DNA of 64,000 bases. Origin: Bacteroidales bacterium (GTDB lineage: Bacteria > Bacteroidota > Bacteroidia > Bacteroidales > VadinHA17). The stretch is taken from contig JADKBK010000012.1 in assembly GCA_016715075.1 (NCBI GenBank), positions 124,001-188,000 of the forward strand, given 5' to 3'. The notes under the pieces are model-generated. The model ran no database searches, was not told the DNA's origin, and was given only the letters and a program-made list of their open reading frames with translations. The position numbers and the translations under genes are program-made. Shown piece after piece: positions 62,183-64,000 of this stretch; the stretch's first letter is position 1, and each line of letters opens with the position of its first letter.

Positions 62183-63309
62183 ATGACAATGGCTGTATCA
62201 CATATTTTTCTTCAGCATTACTGGTGGATTATTGTCTCTTCTGGCCGGACTTCTTGTTTTGCTGATGTTTGTTCAGGGCGGACAAACCTTCATCTTCTCG
62301 CTTCCCGGAAGCGACATTCAGAGGACAATGCTGGTTAATGCCATGGGAAGAAAGTGGGAATTCACCTTTACCACACTTGTGACATTCGGAGGAGCCTTCT
62401 TTGCATCATTTCCCCTCTTTTATGCAACCAGCTTCGGAGGTGCATATTGGGTATGGATAGCAATCCTCTTCAGCTTTATTATTCAGGCTGTGGCATATGA
62501 ATACAGGTCGAAGCCTCAGAATGTATATGGTACAAAGACATTCGATATTTTCTTTTCATCAATGGTTCCCTGGGGCCATTCCTTATTGGCGTTGCAGTAG
62601 CCACATTTTTTACCGGCTCCCAATTCATTCTGAACAGAATGAACCAGGTGCACTGGAACACCCAATGGTATGGACTGGAAGCATTACTGAATATCAGGAA
62701 TCTGTCGCTTGGATTTGCAGTGCTGTTCCTTTCAAGGATAAATGGATTGCTTTATATAATGAACAGTGTGAGCGATGAAGATCTGTTTTCCAGATCGGTC
62801 AGGAAATTGTTACTTAACACTATCCCCTTCCTCCTCTTTTTTCTGTTTTTTGTTATCACTCTGCTTCTCTCAAAGGGATTTGCAGCTGATCCATTAACAG
62901 GAATGATAACTGAAGAGCAGTTCAAGTATCTGCATAATTTTATTCAGATGCCATTAGCCGCTATTCTGTTCCTGTCAGGAGTGGTTGCCGTTCTCTTCGG
63001 TATGGGCTGACCCTGCTGAAAAGGAGTAGCAGGGGTATTTGGTTTACAGGTTTGGGAACTGTCCTTGCTGTTTTTGCACTTATGATAGTGGCTGGTTTTA
63101 ATGGGACCTCATTTTATCCTTCTTCACTGGATCTGCAGAGTTCCCTGACAATCAGAAATGCCTCTTCAAGTTTCTTCACCCTTAAGACAATGATGTTTGT
63201 CTCATTTATAATACCAGTGGTTCTTGCCTATATCTGGTATGCCTGGAAAGCAATAAACAATGAGAAGATCACTCCGGAGGAGATGAATTCGGATGGGCAT
63301 AAGTATTGA
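62183..63309 (+). pseudogene. cydB: Cytochrome bd oxidase subunit II (three indels)
   Basis: Typical CydB segments are read in successive frames: MTMAVSHIFLQHYWW, then LLAGLLVLLMFVQGGQTFIF to FDIF, then LFINGSLGPFLIGVAVATFFTGSQF to VLFGMG, then LTLLKRSSRGIWFTGLG to the end. The joins fall at a CT run (62235-62240, two bases missing), a T4 run (62548-62551, one missing) and a G3 run (63004-63006, one missing). Corrected, the protein has about 376 residues and normal helices. Because cydA upstream is intact and no nonsense substitution is seen, this looks like sequencing error, not decay. Confidence 0.8.
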
Positions 63310-63598
63310 ATAAAGGCGGAAGGCTGAAGGCGGAAGGCGGAAGGCGCAGGGCGCAGGGCTCAGGGCGCAGAGCGGGGAGCAAGAAACTCAGGGCGAAGGG
63401 CTCAGAGCAAGAAGCACAGGGCTAAGGCTTGGCGCAGGGCAAGAAACTCATGGCAGGAAGTAAAAAGATAAAAGGACCGCAAGACCGCAAGACTGCAAGA
63501 CTGCAAGACCGCAAGACCGCAAGACCGCAAGACCGCAAGACCGCAGGACTGCAAGACCGCAAGACCTTAAGACCGCAAGACGAAAAAACTTAAAGACA
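63310..63598. repeat. Mixed GGCGGAA / CTCAGGG array and GCAAGACC octamer array
   Basis: From 63316 the words GGCGGAAG and CAGGGCG recur, with CTCAGGG and GCAGGGC, to about 63440. From 63478 the unit GCAAGACC (also GCAAGACT) repeats about a dozen times to 63587. No reliable ORF. The array lies before the small membrane protein at 63599. Confidence 0.9.
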
Positions 63599-63982
63599 AT
63601 GTATATAAGTGGAATATTAGAATACCTCATCTGGCCCGGCTTTATTCTTATAGCCTGGTTTGCAGTGCAATTCGCATTATCTGCCTATGAGAAAAAGTTT
63701 CCGGGAAGGAATGACTTTGATCAGAACAGAAGTGAAACAAGCGAGGATAATAAATATACCGGTATTATAAGTGTAGCTGAGGCTGCACCGAAAATCGCAA
63801 AAGAGATAAGGATCAATACGATCATTATGTATCTGCCTTCATTCCCCTTAAATCTGAGGTCAGTCACTTTAAGTGACAGCAATGGGAGCCTGCTGACCAT
63901 GAGGACTGACAAAATAACAGTGAAGATAATCAGCAGAACCGGTGAGCCTGCAAAAGCTGTTACAGCAGCGGATTCTGAGTAG
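63599..63982 (+). CDS. Hypothetical single-helix membrane protein
   Basis: 127 residues starting MYISGILEYLIWPGFILIAWFAVQFALSAYEK, with one membrane helix at about residues 8-28, followed by a basic/acidic soluble tail (KIAKEIRINTIIMYLPSFPL). I do not recognise the family. It starts just after the octamer array, about 290 bases after cydB. It may be a real short gene or a spurious ORF; the helix and the ATG support the former weakly. Confidence 0.4.
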   Translation: MYISGILEYLIWPGFILIAWFAVQFALSAYEKKFPGRNDFDQNRSETSEDNKYTGIISVAEAAPKIAKEIRINTIIMYLPSFPLNLRSVTLSDSNGSLLTMRTDKITVKIISRTGEPAKAVTAADSE

Positions 63983-64000
63983 TGTGCAGCGATTACAAGG

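Noticed and set aside
62183..63309. Loss of the cytochrome bd oxidase by gene decay
   Set aside because: The only defects are run-length indels that restore a full CydB when corrected, and cydA and the small subunit are intact.

Overview
The window looks like a chromosomal segment of an uncultured member of the Bacteroidota, probably Bacteroidales. Evidence: a porQ-cmk-ispH block (PorQ belongs to the type IX secretion system), Bacteroidota promoters (TTG, about 19 bases, TAnnTTTG), a zinc-less L31 type B protein, the block rsfS-ftsH-cdsA-psd, a DUF4492-like small protein before cydA, and many exported proteins with an 'RRDF' Tat-like N-terminus. No phage, IS transposase, CRISPR array or SusC/SusD pair was seen. 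Only one RNA gene, tRNA-His(GTG), was recognised.

Layout. 188-7046: two exported amidohydrolases, an exported nitrilase with an N-terminal carbohydrate-binding-like domain, an exported NIF3-like protein, an EamA transporter and a zinc-type CDF transporter. 7221-21686: eight genes on the minus strand forming an unusual catabolic locus: a GHL6/beta-galactosidase-like hydrolase, three members of a TIM-barrel glycosidase-like family (two in tandem), a creatinase-like M24 protein that has lost two metal ligands, a creatininase-family amidohydrolase, a mutarotase-like protein and a FucP-type sugar transporter. 22067-28173: DUF362 ferredoxin protein, pfkA, ispH, cmk, porQ and a second EamA transporter. 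28501-34464: etfB-etfA, a membrane haem/Fe-S protein, a CCG-domain protein and an acyl-CoA dehydrogenase, which fit a beta-oxidation route into menaquinone. 34750-43647: monohaem lipoprotein, DUF5777-like barrel, seven-haem membrane-anchored cytochrome, cytochrome b, a collagen-like multihaem lipoprotein, a Crp/Fnr regulator and the fused CcsBA haem lyase. 43908-58890: housekeeping genes (flippase, GNAT, rpmE2, lon, coaD, NUDIX, pyrE, birA, rsfS, ftsH, cdsA, psd, flavodiiron protein, Hsp20). 59141-63982: AI-2E family permease, DUF4492-like protein, cydA, cydB and a small membrane protein.

Together the respiratory genes suggest an organism that oxidises acyl-CoA or reduced carbon, passes electrons to menaquinone, and ends either at a cytochrome bd oxidase (low oxygen) or at a multihaem cytochrome branch that may be controlled by an Fnr-like regulator. 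The flavodiiron protein fits oxygen or NO defence in an anaerobe or microaerophile.

Two whole-window properties matter to anyone using this sequence. First, six genes are interrupted by nine small indels. Eight lie in homopolymer runs and one in a CT repeat, and in every case adding or removing one run unit restores a conserved protein. This looks like sequencing error more than gene decay. Second, several intergenic gaps hold short tandem arrays (period 7, 8 or 10) or long imperfect palindromes built from CGCAAAG- or CACAGAG-like words, and the tandem arrays lie just upstream of start codons. All functions come from reading motifs and gene order; no database search was possible.
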